Source: an uncultured Collinsella sp. (lineage in GTDB: Bacteria; Actinomycetota; Coriobacteriia; Coriobacteriales; Coriobacteriaceae). From it: a stretch of 49,353 bases of DNA. A model generated the notes under the pieces. The model was given only the letters and a program-made list of their open reading frames with translations, searched no databases and was not told the DNA's origin. Each line of letters begins with the position of its first letter. The stretch's first letter is position 1. The stretch is from contig UQIS01000013.1 of assembly GCA_900541245.1 (NCBI GenBank), positions 1 through 49,353 of the forward strand. Direction: 5' to 3'. The position numbers were made by a program, and so were the translations under genes. Below, in pieces: positions 1 through 10,619 of the stretch.

Positions 1-108
1 CCCCGCCGTCTCCCCCTTTCCGTGGCCCCCGCTCCGTCCGCACCTCCCTAAAACCTTCGCCCTCCCCGGGGCCGCTGAGCCCTGACCCGCCAATAAGGGA
101 CAGGTTTA

Positions 109-130
109 TTTTGGTCGGTTTTATCTGGGA
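109..130 (+). promoter_or_regulatory. possible copy of the competence-type direct-repeat box
   Basis: The first 11 bases (109-119) read TTTTGGTCGGT, identical to the first box in front of comEA (19338-19348, minus strand). The second 11 bases match the second comEA box at only 6 of 11 positions. Just upstream, GGACAGGTTT resembles GGACAGATTT ahead of the comEA box. No established gene follows within 100 bases on this strand; the nearest ATG with a ribosome binding site is at 243. This may be a real site, a decayed copy, or part of a dispersed repeat. Confidence 0.3.
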
Positions 131-211
131 AGATGCTGCTGCGACTATCTACAGATCTGTAATCTGAATACTGAATAGAATGTCTAACTCAATAGCGAGC
201 GGCACTAACCA

Positions 212-360
212 GCCCTTTTGCTTGCGCCCGGGAGGGACGTATATGAAGTTTATCGCGAGTTCCGCACGCAAAGGAAAGCACTTAATGTGCTTTCCGTCTT
301 GCGCAGGACTGTAGAGCAGGAAACTTCATATGCGTCCCTCCCGGGCGCAAGCAAAAGGGC
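212..360. repeat. large inverted repeat, 40-bp arms
   Basis: The arms at 212-251 and 321-360 are inverted copies that match at 39 of 40 bases; the one difference can still form a G-U pair in RNA. They flank a 69-base centre containing a second small hairpin (stem GGAAAGCAC / GTGCTTTCC). Each arm carries GGGAGG followed 7 bases later by ATGAAGTTT, reading inward on its own strand. The outer part of the right arm overlaps the T-tract side of the pnp terminator. It could be a miniature mobile element, a cruciform-forming intergenic repeat, or a very stable RNA hairpin. I do not recognise the family. Confidence 0.75.
243..314 (+). CDS. possible 23-residue peptide inside the inverted repeat
   Basis: This short frame starts with ATG 7 bases after GGGAGG, a good ribosome binding site. 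It begins MKFIASSARKGK and ends CFPSCAGL with two cysteines, then a TAG stop. The opposite strand has a mirror-image start (ATG at 330, read leftward) giving a shorter peptide beginning MKFPALQSC. The mirror start comes from the inverted repeat, so one or both starts may be accidental. No homology is claimed. It lies 112 bases after the box at 109-130. Confidence 0.2.
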   Translation: MKFIASSARKGKHLMCFPSCAGL

Positions 361-383
361 GACCCCTGTCCGGAGTCGCCCTT
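353..383 (-). terminator. intrinsic terminator after pnp
   Basis: Read on the minus strand, a 9-bp perfect stem (AAGGGCGAC paired with GTCGCCCTT) closes on an 11-base loop and runs into TTTT. It starts 24 bases after the pnp stop codon. Confidence 0.8.
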
Positions 384-406
384 GTTGAGCTGCTTATATG
401 CGGCTG

Positions 407-2653
<2,247 letters not shown>

Positions 2654-2756
2654 TGTTCTCCTTTACCCCACAGGCCCCTTGCCTGCGGGCTTCTCATGTG
2701 ACGCGAGCCCCCTGCCCCCGCCACGCTTCAGAGCGTGATTGTTCGCGCCCTTACAC

Positions 2757-2788
2757 AAAAAGAGCGCCCCGTTGCGCAGGACGCTCTT
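2757..2788 (-). terminator. intrinsic terminator after rpsO
   Basis: On the minus strand, AGAGCGTCC pairs with GGGGCGCTCT (allowing a G-U pair) and is followed by five T. It lies 15 bases after the rpsO stop and before pnp, so pnp is at least partly separated from rpsO transcription. Confidence 0.75.
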
Positions 2789-2803
2789 AGCATGTACAAA
2801 TCC

Positions 2804-3082
2804 TTACTGGATGTTGTCGCGGATGCCCAGAGCCTTGATGAGCTCACGGTACTCGACGATGTCGTTCTTCTTGATGTAGGAGAGAAGACGACGACGACGG
2901 CCGACGAGCATGAGCAGGCCACGACGGGTGTGGAAGTCCTTCTGGTGGGACTTCATGTGCTCGGTCAGCTCCTTGATGCGCTCAGTCAGGATAGCAACCT
3001 GAACCTTGGGGTTACCGGTGTCGACCGGGGTGTTACCGAACTGGGCAGTCAGCTCCGCCTTGCGCTCTTTGGAAACAGTCAT
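2804..3082 (-). CDS. rpsO: 30S ribosomal protein S15
   Basis: The 92-residue product is full length for S15, which binds the central domain of 16S rRNA and helps bridge to the 50S subunit. Characteristic segments are LTERIKELTEHMKSHQKD and HTRRGLLMLVGRRRRLL. The chosen ATG follows AAAGGTG by 4 bases. The frame is open for 32 more codons upstream, but those residues are unlike S15. The 138-base gap to recO on the upstream side probably contains the promoter; I could not identify a convincing -35/-10 pair there. Confidence 0.97.
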   Translation of the reverse strand: MTVSKERKAELTAQFGNTPVDTGNPKVQVAILTERIKELTEHMKSHQKDFHTRRGLLMLVGRRRRLLSYIKKNDIVEYRELIKALGIRDNIQ

Positions 3083-3220
3083 TGTTTCACCTTTCGTTTT
3101 ACGTCGCCCGCGGGCGACTCGATTCGCCTCGGACTGGGAAGCCGCCGGTGGAGCGAGCATCCAAGGTCGAGGTACCAACAGGTCGGTATGTTACCACAAG
3201 CAGCCCGCGCCTGCGCATCA

Positions 3221-3970
3221 TCACCGACCCAACATGAATTCCATCGCACGGAGGCGCTGGTCGGTATGCGTCGCCGCCCACACATGCGAAAGCCCCAGCA
3301 AGAACGCCGCCGTATGCGAGTCGATTTTCTCGGCCAAAAGCGCATCGAAGGTCATCGACATGAGGGCGCGCAGCCATGCGACCTCACCGGTCGATACCAG
3401 CTCGGCACCCGGAACGCTCGACGCGCACGATCCGCACATGAGACCGCCCGCCTGGGGCGAAAAATACGACAGCATGGGGTCTCCGCACAGCACACAGGCC
3501 GAAAAATCGGGTCGATAGCCAACGTGCGACAGCAGCTTAAAGACATATGCCGCCACAAGTAGATCCATATGCGCCGCATCGAGCCCGCTGCCGACCAGGG
3601 TAAGCGCCCGTTGCGTTATGGCAAAGGTAAACGGGTCCTCAGCGTCCTCGAACGAGCACACGCGCGCGACCTCGGCGATCGCGCTTGCGGCGCAGGTCGT
3701 CTCGTAATCGGGCGCAGCTCCGAGCGGCGCCTCCATAAGCTCGGCCTGAGAAACCACGTCGAGCGAGCGTCCATGTGCGAGCAACATATCGACGGTACAG
3801 AACAGCTCGCAGCGCGCCGCCAGGCGCCCACCGGGCTTGCGGGCGCCCTTTGCCACGGCACGAACCTGCCGACCTCGCTCATCAAGCATCGTCAAGATCA
3901 GATCGGTCTCCTTGAGCTTGGTCTTATCGAGGACGAGTACCTTTGTGCGATATGTCCGTGAGCCTGCCAT
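3221..3970 (-). CDS. recO: DNA repair protein RecO
   Basis: RecO works with RecR (and RecF) to load RecA onto SSB-coated single-stranded DNA during recombinational repair. The 249-residue product starts with the OB-fold region (YRTKVLVLDKTKLKETDLIL). It carries a zinc finger of the CxxC...CxxC type at C159, C162, C179 and C182, typical of Gram-positive and actinobacterial RecO. The start lies 15 bases downstream of the era stop, so it is in the era operon. The ribosome binding site at this ATG is weak, which may mean translation depends on era. recO next to era is a widespread arrangement. Confidence 0.94.
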   Translation of the reverse strand: MAGSRTYRTKVLVLDKTKLKETDLILTMLDERGRQVRAVAKGARKPGGRLAARCELFCTVDMLLAHGRSLDVVSQAELMEAPLGAAPDYETTCAASAIAEVARVCSFEDAEDPFTFAITQRALTLVGSGLDAAHMDLLVAAYVFKLLSHVGYRPDFSACVLCGDPMLSYFSPQAGGLMCGSCASSVPGAELVSTGEVAWLRALMSMTFDALLAEKIDSHTAAFLLGLSHVWAATHTDQRLRAMEFMLGR

Positions 3971-3985
3971 GAGCGCTGCGCGCCC

Positions 3986-5053
3986 TTAGTCCTCGGCGCT
4001 ATACCCAAAGCGGCGAATCTGGGCCTCGTCGTCACGCCAGCCGGCCTTGACCTTCACGTCCAGCTCCAAAAAGACCTGCGTGCCAAAGATGCGCTCAAGA
4101 TCGCGACGGGCATCGATACCGATATGCTTGATCATCTCGCCGCCCTTGCCGATGATGATGCCCTTTTGGCCCTCGCGCTCGACGTAAATGGTGGCGTGCA
4201 CGCGCAGTACCTGCTTGGTCTGCTCGAGCGCATCGCAGATCACGCCAACGGAGTGCGGGATCTCATCACGGGTGCGGCGCAAGACCTTCTCGCGCACAAA
4301 CTCGGCAACGAGCGTCTCATCGGAAGCGTCGGTACCCATGTCCTCGGGGAACCAACGCGGACCCTCGGGCAAAAAGTGCGCAACGGTCTCGATGAAGGCA
4401 TCGACGTTGAAGTTCTTGACCGACGACGTAACGATCTCGTCGTCATACTCCATGAGCTCGTGGGCGGCCTTGAGCTGTTCCATAACCTGGGCGGGATCGG
4501 CCTCATCGGCCTTGGTGAGCACCAGGACCTTCTTGCAACGGGCGCATCTGACGCGCTCGGCAACCCAAGCGTCTCCCCTGCCAATCGGCTTGGTGGCATC
4601 AATCAAAAACGCGACGACATCGACATCGTTCAGCTCGAACAACGCGCTCTTGTTGAGCTCGGATCCCAGACCGTCCTTGGGCTTATGAATACCCGGGGTA
4701 TCGACAAAGACCAGCTGGTAGCCGGGACGGTTGACGACGGCGCGCATGCGGCGGCGGGTCGTCTGGGCCACCGGTGAGGTGATGGCGACCTTCTTGCCAT
4801 AGCAGGCATTAAGCAGCGTGGACTTGCCGGCGTTGGGGCGTCCGACCAGGGCCACGAAGCCGCTGCGAAAACCAGGCTCAACGTCGCCAAAGCCCGCGAG
4901 GTTGTCGTCCTCGTCGCACAGGGCGTCGAGCTCCTCATCGCTCATGCCCTCAAACGGATCGAACTCCTCGACATCCTCGAGCCCCTCGGTATCCACCGCG
5001 TCCAAAGTCTCGTCGTCCAGGATCTCATCGGTAGGCTGCATATTGTCGGACAT
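3986..5053 (-). CDS. era: GTPase Era with acidic N-terminal extension
   Basis: Era is a GTPase that binds the 3' end of 16S rRNA and acts as a 30S assembly checkpoint. In this 355-residue protein, the P-loop GRPNAGKST lies at residues 71-79, followed by DTPGIHKP (G3), TKAD (G4) and a C-terminal KH domain with GKGGEMIKHIG. About 65 residues precede the GTPase core, and 25 of the first 60 are Asp or Glu; standard Era begins about ten residues before the P-loop. ATG is 6 bases after AAAGGG. That start supports the extension, although a later start cannot be excluded. It sits between dgkA and recO, as in many Gram-positive genomes. Confidence 0.95.
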   Translation of the reverse strand: MSDNMQPTDEILDDETLDAVDTEGLEDVEEFDPFEGMSDEELDALCDEDDNLAGFGDVEPGFRSGFVALVGRPNAGKSTLLNACYGKKVAITSPVAQTTRRRMRAVVNRPGYQLVFVDTPGIHKPKDGLGSELNKSALFELNDVDVVAFLIDATKPIGRGDAWVAERVRCARCKKVLVLTKADEADPAQVMEQLKAAHELMEYDDEIVTSSVKNFNVDAFIETVAHFLPEGPRWFPEDMGTDASDETLVAEFVREKVLRRTRDEIPHSVGVICDALEQTKQVLRVHATIYVEREGQKGIIIGKGGEMIKHIGIDARRDLERIFGTQVFLELDVKVKAGWRDDEAQIRRFGYSAED

Positions 5054-5065
5054 GGGAATCCCTTT

Positions 5066-5443
5066 CTAAATAAAGCCGAGCGCGTGGGCAAATACCAGCA
5101 CGCCCACAATCGCGGCGGTGATGGAAAGTACGTATACGGAAGCGGCGGCGATGTCCTTCGCACGCTTGGCCAGCGGATGGAGCTCCTGGGTCGCCAGGTC
5201 GACGATGGCCTCCATGGCGGTGTTGCACAGCTCGCCGTGAATCACCAGGCCACAACAGATGATAATCGTGGCCCACTCGGCAATGTCGAGCCCCACGACG
5301 CAGCCGGCAATGACGGTACACGCGCCCGCAACGAGCATGACCTTAATGTTGCGCTCGGTCTTGACGGCGGTGACGAAGCCCTCCATGGCGTAGGAAAACG
5401 ACTTTAAGAAGGACGGATGGTCCTTGTTCGATCCGGGAATCAT
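5066..5443 (-). CDS. dgkA: diacylglycerol/undecaprenol kinase family membrane protein
   Basis: This is a small (125 residues) integral membrane kinase of the DgkA family. In Gram-positive bacteria the family phosphorylates undecaprenol, recycling the cell-wall lipid carrier; in Proteobacteria it acts on diacylglycerol. The family signature is visible as GELCNTAMEAIVDL, with three hydrophobic segments near residues 34-52, 57-72 and 100-122. ATG follows AGGAG by 6 bases. The gene lies between ybeY and era, the usual location of the Gram-positive undecaprenol kinase, so I favour that substrate by inference. Confidence 0.88.
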   Translation of the reverse strand: MIPGSNKDHPSFLKSFSYAMEGFVTAVKTERNIKVMLVAGACTVIAGCVVGLDIAEWATIIICCGLVIHGELCNTAMEAIVDLATQELHPLAKRAKDIAAASVYVLSITAAIVGVLVFAHALGFI

Positions 5444-5452
5444 AGACGGCTC

Positions 5453-5962
5453 CTAGTCGTGGGCGTGGTTGGTGATGGGGCCGACGTGGACCAGCTTGGG
5501 GTCCTCGCCGCGCTCGAGCGCCAGATCGCGCAGGATGGCGTCCTCGCGGGCCTCCATAACCTCGGCCTCGTCGTCATCAATATGGTCATAGCCCAGCAGG
5601 TGCAACATGCCGTGAACGAGCATCAGACGGCACTCGTCAGCGGGGCTATTGCCAAAACCGGGGGCCTGACGGGCAATAACCTGCGGGGCCAAGATAATAT
5701 CGCCGAGCTCGAGCGTCTCATCGGCGGGAATGTCATCGTCAAAGGCCGAATCGCACTCAAACGAGAGCACATCGGTGGTGCGGTCGATACCGCGCCACTC
5801 GTGGTTGAGCTCGTGCATCTCGTCCTCGTCGACATACGAAAGGGAAATCTCGACTTCACGTTCAACGCCCTCGGCGGCAAGCACAACCTCGCAGATGTGC
5901 TCCACCTCCTGCGCGTCGAGCAGCGTATCGAGCTCGGCATCGTTGCTGATCAATACACTCAA
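5453..5962 (-). CDS. ybeY: endoribonuclease YbeY (rRNA maturation factor)
   Basis: YbeY is a zinc-dependent endoribonuclease involved in 16S rRNA 3'-end maturation and ribosome quality control. The 169-residue product has the diagnostic metal-binding motif HGMLHLLGYDH near residues 130-140. It starts with TTG 5 bases after GAAAGGAG, and this TTG overlaps the phoH stop codon (TTGA), so translation is probably coupled. The phoH-ybeY-dgkA-era order is classic. Confidence 0.95.
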   Translation of the reverse strand: MSVLISNDAELDTLLDAQEVEHICEVVLAAEGVEREVEISLSYVDEDEMHELNHEWRGIDRTTDVLSFECDSAFDDDIPADETLELGDIILAPQVIARQAPGFGNSPADECRLMLVHGMLHLLGYDHIDDDEAEVMEAREDAILRDLALERGEDPKLVHVGPITNHAHD

Positions 5963-6945
5963 CGGGACTCCTTTCGGTCGCGCGGGCGCTGCTCGCGCAC
6001 GTCATCATAAGCTTCATATGCCTCGACGATACGACCCACCAGGGCATGGCGCACCACGTCGGCACGCTCGAGGTGTGCAAACGCCACATCGTCGACACGG
6101 CCCAAAATCTGCTCAACGTCGGCAAGACCGCCACGACGACCCACCAGGTCGCGCTGGCTCAGGTCGCCGGTAATCACGAACTTGGAGTTGAACCCAAGGC
6201 GTGTCAGGAACATCTTCATCTGCTCGGGCGTGGTATTTTGCGCCTCGTCGAGCACCACGAAGGCATCGCTCAGCGTGCGGCCGCGCATGTAGGCAAGCGG
6301 GGCGATCTCGATCACGCCGCGCTCCATAAGCTCATCGGTGCGCTCGCGATCCATCATGTCAAAAAGGGCGTCGTAGAGCGGACGCATGTAGGGATCGATC
6401 TTTTCCTCGAGGGTGCCGGGCAAAAAGCCCAGATTCTCCCCCGCCTCGACAACCGGACGCGTCAAGATCAGACGGCCCACCTCGTGACGCTTGAGCGCGG
6501 CAACGGCGAGCGCCATAGCCAGATAGGTCTTACCGGTACCGGCAGGACCCAAGCCAAACGTGATGGTATGCGAGCGGATGGCATCCACATAGCGCTTTTG
6601 CCCAAGCGTCTTGGGGCGAATGACGCGGCCGCGATACGAAAGCAGCACGTCATCGCGAAGCGACGTAGCCTCATGCTCACCGTCGCGCAAGACGGCCAGG
6701 CAGCGAGAGACATCGTCGGCAGACAGCGTGCGCCCGGCAGCCGCCTCGCAAAAAGCGTGCTCGAAAAAGCGCGCCACGAGTTCGACCTCGTCCGGGTCGC
6801 CGCTCACGGAGATGCTATCGCCACGGGCGACCACGTGAGCGCGAACCAAACTCTCAAGCGCACGAAGAACGCCGTCGCCGACGCCCAAAACGCGCGAGGG
6901 ATCAATTCCCTCGGGAACGGTAAGTCTAATCTTCGAGGCTTCCAT
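5959..6945 (-). CDS. phoH: PhoH-like ATPase
   Basis: This is a cytoplasmic ATPase of the PhoH family, linked to RNA metabolism through its constant pairing with ybeY. The 328-residue product has a Walker A motif, GPAGTGKTYLA, and a Walker B-like VVLDEAQN. The ATG at 6945 is chosen because GGGAGG lies 3 bases before it; the frame is open 35 codons further, but those lie inside mtaB and do not resemble PhoH. The start overlaps the end of mtaB by 20 bases. Confidence 0.94.
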   Translation of the reverse strand: MEASKIRLTVPEGIDPSRVLGVGDGVLRALESLVRAHVVARGDSISVSGDPDEVELVARFFEHAFCEAAAGRTLSADDVSRCLAVLRDGEHEATSLRDDVLLSYRGRVIRPKTLGQKRYVDAIRSHTITFGLGPAGTGKTYLAMALAVAALKRHEVGRLILTRPVVEAGENLGFLPGTLEEKIDPYMRPLYDALFDMMDRERTDELMERGVIEIAPLAYMRGRTLSDAFVVLDEAQNTTPEQMKMFLTRLGFNSKFVITGDLSQRDLVGRRGGLADVEQILGRVDDVAFAHLERADVVRHALVGRIVEAYEAYDDVREQRPRDRKESR

Positions 6946-8218
6946 GAACCTCCCTGCGTGCATGGACCAAGCCGGAATCATCGACTCCGATGATAGCAAC
7001 ACCGAGCAGGCACGGGGCTGTAAGTCCACAGGTATCGTCAAGACGGGCATGATGGAACGAGCCGACCGTCAGGTTGTCACCATACTCGAGCACGGCACGC
7101 TCGACCGTGCCCACGCGACGACGAGCGTCGGCAATAGCGAGCTCCTGTGCGGCGGCCCGCATACGGCGGCTGCGCTCGGCCATAACCTCGGGTGGCACCT
7201 GGTCGGGCATGTCGGCAGCAAGGGTACCGGGACGCTTGCTGTAGCGGAACACGTGCATACGCGAGAAACCCACACGGCAGCACAGCGCCAGCGACTCCTC
7301 GAACTCCTCGTCCGTCTCACCAGGAAAACCGACGATGACATCGCACGAAAGGGACGCCTGGGGCAAGTTGGCGCGAATCATACGCACCGTGTCCTCAAAG
7401 GCCTCGGCGCTATAGGGACGGCCCATGCGATGCAGGGTCGCAGTGCAGCCGGACTGCACGGGCAGGTGCAAAAACGGGGCGATACGCTGCGGATAGCGCG
7501 CCATAACCTTAAGCAGGCGCTCGGAGATATCCATGGGCTCGACCGAGGAAATGCGCACATGCGGAATAGACGTGCGCTCCATGATGGCCTCGAGCAGCTC
7601 ATCGATTTCGACGTGCTCGTCGGTCGCGCTCTTGCCATCGTAGGCACCCAGGTTCACACCGGTCAGCACCACCTCGGGCACGCCGGCCTCCTGGGCCTCG
7701 CGAACTTGCTCGAGCACGGACTCGACGGGCACGGAGCGCTCGGGGCCGCGTGCCTTCCACACAATGCAATAGGTGCAGCGATGGTTGCAGCCGTCCTGAA
7801 TCTTCACGCCCAGGCGAGAGCGACCGAGCGCATCGACCACCTCGCCATCGCTGCAGGCGGGAACGCTATCGGATTCGACACCCAGCACCTCGCAGACGCG
7901 CTCGGCGACATCGATCTTGGACGGCTCGGCGATCACGCGATCCGAAAGCTCCGACAGCTCCTCGGGATGCAAATTGACCACGCATCCGGTCACGACCACA
8001 TAGGGCTCGTTTGGATGGGCCAGCGCATGACGGACGGCCTTACGGGTCTTGGCCTCAGCCTCGCCCGTAACGGCACAGGTGTTAATGACGATCAGATCGG
8101 CATCCTGGGGCTCCACAATAGCAAATCCCAGGCGCATAAGATCGGCAGTGATACGGTCAGACTCAACCCGGTTGACGCGGCAGCCGAGGTTGACGACGGA
8201 AATATGGGGTGCGAGCAC
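6926..8218 (-). CDS. mtaB: tRNA t6A37 methylthiotransferase MtaB
   Basis: MtaB is a radical SAM enzyme that adds a methylthio group to t6A37 of tRNAs reading ANN codons. The 430-residue product shows the N-terminal UPF0004 domain with conserved cysteines (NLGCRVNRVE, VINTCAVT, VVTGC). The radical-SAM triad is DGCNHRCTYCIVWKARGP. The motif spacing fits MtaB better than MiaB or RimO. It starts with GTG 5 bases after AAGGAG and follows dnaJ by 9 bases, so it is in the dnaJ operon. Confidence 0.93.
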   Translation of the reverse strand: MLAPHISVVNLGCRVNRVESDRITADLMRLGFAIVEPQDADLIVINTCAVTGEAEAKTRKAVRHALAHPNEPYVVVTGCVVNLHPEELSELSDRVIAEPSKIDVAERVCEVLGVESDSVPACSDGEVVDALGRSRLGVKIQDGCNHRCTYCIVWKARGPERSVPVESVLEQVREAQEAGVPEVVLTGVNLGAYDGKSATDEHVEIDELLEAIMERTSIPHVRISSVEPMDISERLLKVMARYPQRIAPFLHLPVQSGCTATLHRMGRPYSAEAFEDTVRMIRANLPQASLSCDVIVGFPGETDEEFEESLALCCRVGFSRMHVFRYSKRPGTLAADMPDQVPPEVMAERSRRMRAAAQELAIADARRRVGTVERAVLEYGDNLTVGSFHHARLDDTCGLTAPCLLGVAIIGVDDSGLVHARREVHGSLED

Positions 8219-8227
8219 GCGGGCTCC

Positions 8228-9376
8228 TTAATCGAGGATATCGTCGAGGGCACTCTTGATACGGTCGGTCACCGACTTCTTACCGGAAGCGACGTCATCG
8301 CCCATCTCATCGGCAAAAGCACGGAGCAGCTCGCGTTGCTTATTGGAAAGATTGGTGGGAACGACCACGCGCAGCTGCACGATCAGGCGGCCACGCGAAC
8401 CGCCACCGCCAATGCGCGGCATGCCGTAATTATTGACGCTCACGGTGTCGCCGTACTGGGCGCCGGCGGGAACAGTCACCTTAACGACCTCGTCGGGCAT
8501 AATGCCCTCGACCTCGATCTCGCAGCCGAGCGCAGCCTGCGCAATCGAGATATCGCTCACGAGGTACAGGTCGTCACCGTTGCGCTTAAAGCGCTCATGG
8601 TCGGCAACACGCACGTTGACAATCAGGTCGCCCGAGGGCTCGCCGCGAAGGCCGGCCTCGCCAAAGCCGCCCACACGCAGCTGGCGACCGGTCGAAACGC
8701 CGGCGGGAATATCGATGTCGATCTTCTCGTGCGAAGGCGTGCGGCCCTGACCGTCGCAGGTCTCACAGGGATGGTCGATAACCGTGCCCTCGCCATGGCA
8801 GTCGGGACAAGGCGAGGAAGACTGAACCTGGCCCAAAAAAGAGCGCTGGACCGTGGTGACATAGCCCGTGCCGTGGCAGCGGCTGCACTGTTTTTCGGTC
8901 GCACCGTCAGCCTTGCCCGTACCGTTGCAATCCTCGCAGGGAGCAAGGCGGTCATAGCTGATCGTCTTTTTGCAGCCGAGCGCCGCCTCCTCGAGCGTCA
9001 CCGAAAGCGAGATGGCCATGTCACGTCCGCGACGACGCTCACGACGGCTGCGGGCGCCACCGCCGGCACCGCCGCCAAAGAACGACGAGAACAAGTCGTC
9101 CATACCCATGCCACCAAAGATATCGTTGATATCGACGTAGCCCGAACCACCAGGGCCGTCGGCAGTGCCGTAACGGTCGTAGTTAGCACGCTTCTGCTCA
9201 TCGGAAAGAACGGAATAGGCCTCGTTGAGCTCCTTGAACTTGGCCTCGGCCTCGGGGTCGTCCGAAACATCCGGATGTACGGTACGGGCCTTCTTTAGAA
9301 ACGCACGCTTAATCGTCCGCGCGTCGGCATCCCTGTCGACGCCAAGCACCTCGTAGTAATCCCTATTTTCCGACAC
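8228..9376 (-). CDS. dnaJ: chaperone DnaJ
   Basis: DnaJ is the J-domain co-chaperone of DnaK. The 382-residue protein has an N-terminal J domain with HPD (TVHPDVSDD), a Gly-rich linker, and four zinc-finger repeats (CEDCNGTG, CSRCHGTG, CPDCHGEG, CETCDGQG). The C-terminal substrate-binding domains are complete. It starts with GTG 6 bases after GGAAGGAT. It is separated from the membrane DnaJ-like gene upstream by 81 bases that probably hold a promoter. dnaK and grpE are not in the window. Confidence 0.96.
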   Translation of the reverse strand: MSENRDYYEVLGVDRDADARTIKRAFLKKARTVHPDVSDDPEAEAKFKELNEAYSVLSDEQKRANYDRYGTADGPGGSGYVDINDIFGGMGMDDLFSSFFGGGAGGGARSRRERRRGRDMAISLSVTLEEAALGCKKTISYDRLAPCEDCNGTGKADGATEKQCSRCHGTGYVTTVQRSFLGQVQSSSPCPDCHGEGTVIDHPCETCDGQGRTPSHEKIDIDIPAGVSTGRQLRVGGFGEAGLRGEPSGDLIVNVRVADHERFKRNGDDLYLVSDISIAQAALGCEIEVEGIMPDEVVKVTVPAGAQYGDTVSVNNYGMPRIGGGGSRGRLIVQLRVVVPTNLSNKQRELLRAFADEMGDDVASGKKSVTDRIKSALDDILD

Positions 9377-9457
9377 GACCTAATCCTTCCGACTTTCATT
9401 ATTGTCACAGTGCGTCCTATACCCAAGCTGGGCCGACCGCAAACAAAGGGTTTGATG

Positions 9458-10561
9458 TTATTGCATTTGGTACGGCGAAAGCATGGCCCGTTGCGAGCAG
9501 CTCGCGAACCAAACCGACACGAGCGCGAACATGAAGCCGTTGGCAAAACCGTTGGCAAACTGCATCGCACCGCGCTTCCACCACAGCAGACTACGATGAA
9601 GCACACCGTCCGAAAGCACCATGAACAGACCCATGGTAAACGGAATAAAGCACATCACGGCAAAGGCCGAGAACACGCCCGAGATGGCCGAGAGTACCAA
9701 AAACGGCGCCACGATGCCCATCAGGTAAAAACCGGTACGAGCTTTGCCTTCCAAGCGCTCGGCCTCAACATGGGCGCGGCCGACCAGGTCGCCGCCCGCG
9801 GCACCGTTGGTGCCAGCATGACCCAAGCCGCTAATGCGGACCTCGTCGCCATCGTGCGTGCCGGCAGGAAACTCAATCGTCTGCTCGGAGGTTACGCGAG
9901 TACGACCGCTGCCACCGCAATCAGGGCAGGGGTCGGCCACGACCTTACCGGAACCGCCGCACTCGGGGCAGACCGACTGGAACGTGCCCGCACCAAACAG
10001 AAAGGACAGGTCGACGTCGATATGGCCGCGGCCGCCACAGCTTGGGCAGGTATGGGCATGCTCAGACGAAACGGAGCCCGAGCCGCCGCAGTGACCACAA
10101 GTATCGAAGCGCGTGTAGCGGACGGTCTTGCGGGCACCGCCCTTGGCCTCCTTGGCGTCGAGTTTGATATCGACGACCACGTTGGCGCCGTTCTCGGGAT
10201 TGTAGGCAGCCTGCCCGCGACGCGGCTGGCCCCAGACGCCACCAAAGGGAAAACCGCCCTCAAAGGGATTGCCATAGCCCGCGCTACCGGCGTAGCCGCC
10301 GCCATAGGGCGAAGCCGTAGGAGCGCCGGCGAAGGGGTTGCCCGAACGCATGGCGTCGTAGCGCGAACGCTTCTGCTCGTCCGAAAGCACGGCGTAGGCC
10401 TCGGAAACCTCTTTAAACTTATCCTCGGCATCCGGCTCTTTGTTGACGTCCGGATGGAGCTTGCGGGCCTTTTGCTGGAAGGCCTTTTGAATATCACGCG
10501 AGGTGGCGTCCTTGGAGACACCCAGAATCTCGTAGTAATCTTTTTCGTTCATCGTCGCCAT
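9458..10561 (-). CDS. DnaJ-like protein with zinc fingers and C-terminal membrane segments
   Basis: The 367-residue product begins with a J domain (MNEKDYYEILGVSKDA; HPD in LHPDVNKEP) and a Gly/Phe-rich linker. Four zinc-finger repeats follow (CGHCGGSG, CPSCGGRG, CPECGGSG, CPDCGGSG), then the start of C-terminal domain I (IEFPAGTHDGDEVRISGLG). The rest of the substrate-binding region is missing. After about residue 280 come two or three hydrophobic stretches (FYLMGIVAPFLVLSAISG, FAVMCFIPFTMGLFMVL, FMFALVSVWFA) that look membrane-spanning. This would place the J and zinc domains at the inner face of the membrane. ATG at 10561 is chosen because AGGAGG lies 9 bases before it. It is probably a specialised DnaK recruiter rather than a second general DnaJ; the function is inferred. 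Confidence 0.85.
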   Translation of the reverse strand: MATMNEKDYYEILGVSKDATSRDIQKAFQQKARKLHPDVNKEPDAEDKFKEVSEAYAVLSDEQKRSRYDAMRSGNPFAGAPTASPYGGGYAGSAGYGNPFEGGFPFGGVWGQPRRGQAAYNPENGANVVVDIKLDAKEAKGGARKTVRYTRFDTCGHCGGSGSVSSEHAHTCPSCGGRGHIDVDLSFLFGAGTFQSVCPECGGSGKVVADPCPDCGGSGRTRVTSEQTIEFPAGTHDGDEVRISGLGHAGTNGAAGGDLVGRAHVEAERLEGKARTGFYLMGIVAPFLVLSAISGVFSAFAVMCFIPFTMGLFMVLSDGVLHRSLLWWKRGAMQFANGFANGFMFALVSVWFASCSQRAMLSPYQMQ

Positions 10562-10619
10562 GCGCGGCAACCTCCTGCTCACAGCAGCGTATATATTCCG
10601 GTAATTCTACCCGAGCGGC

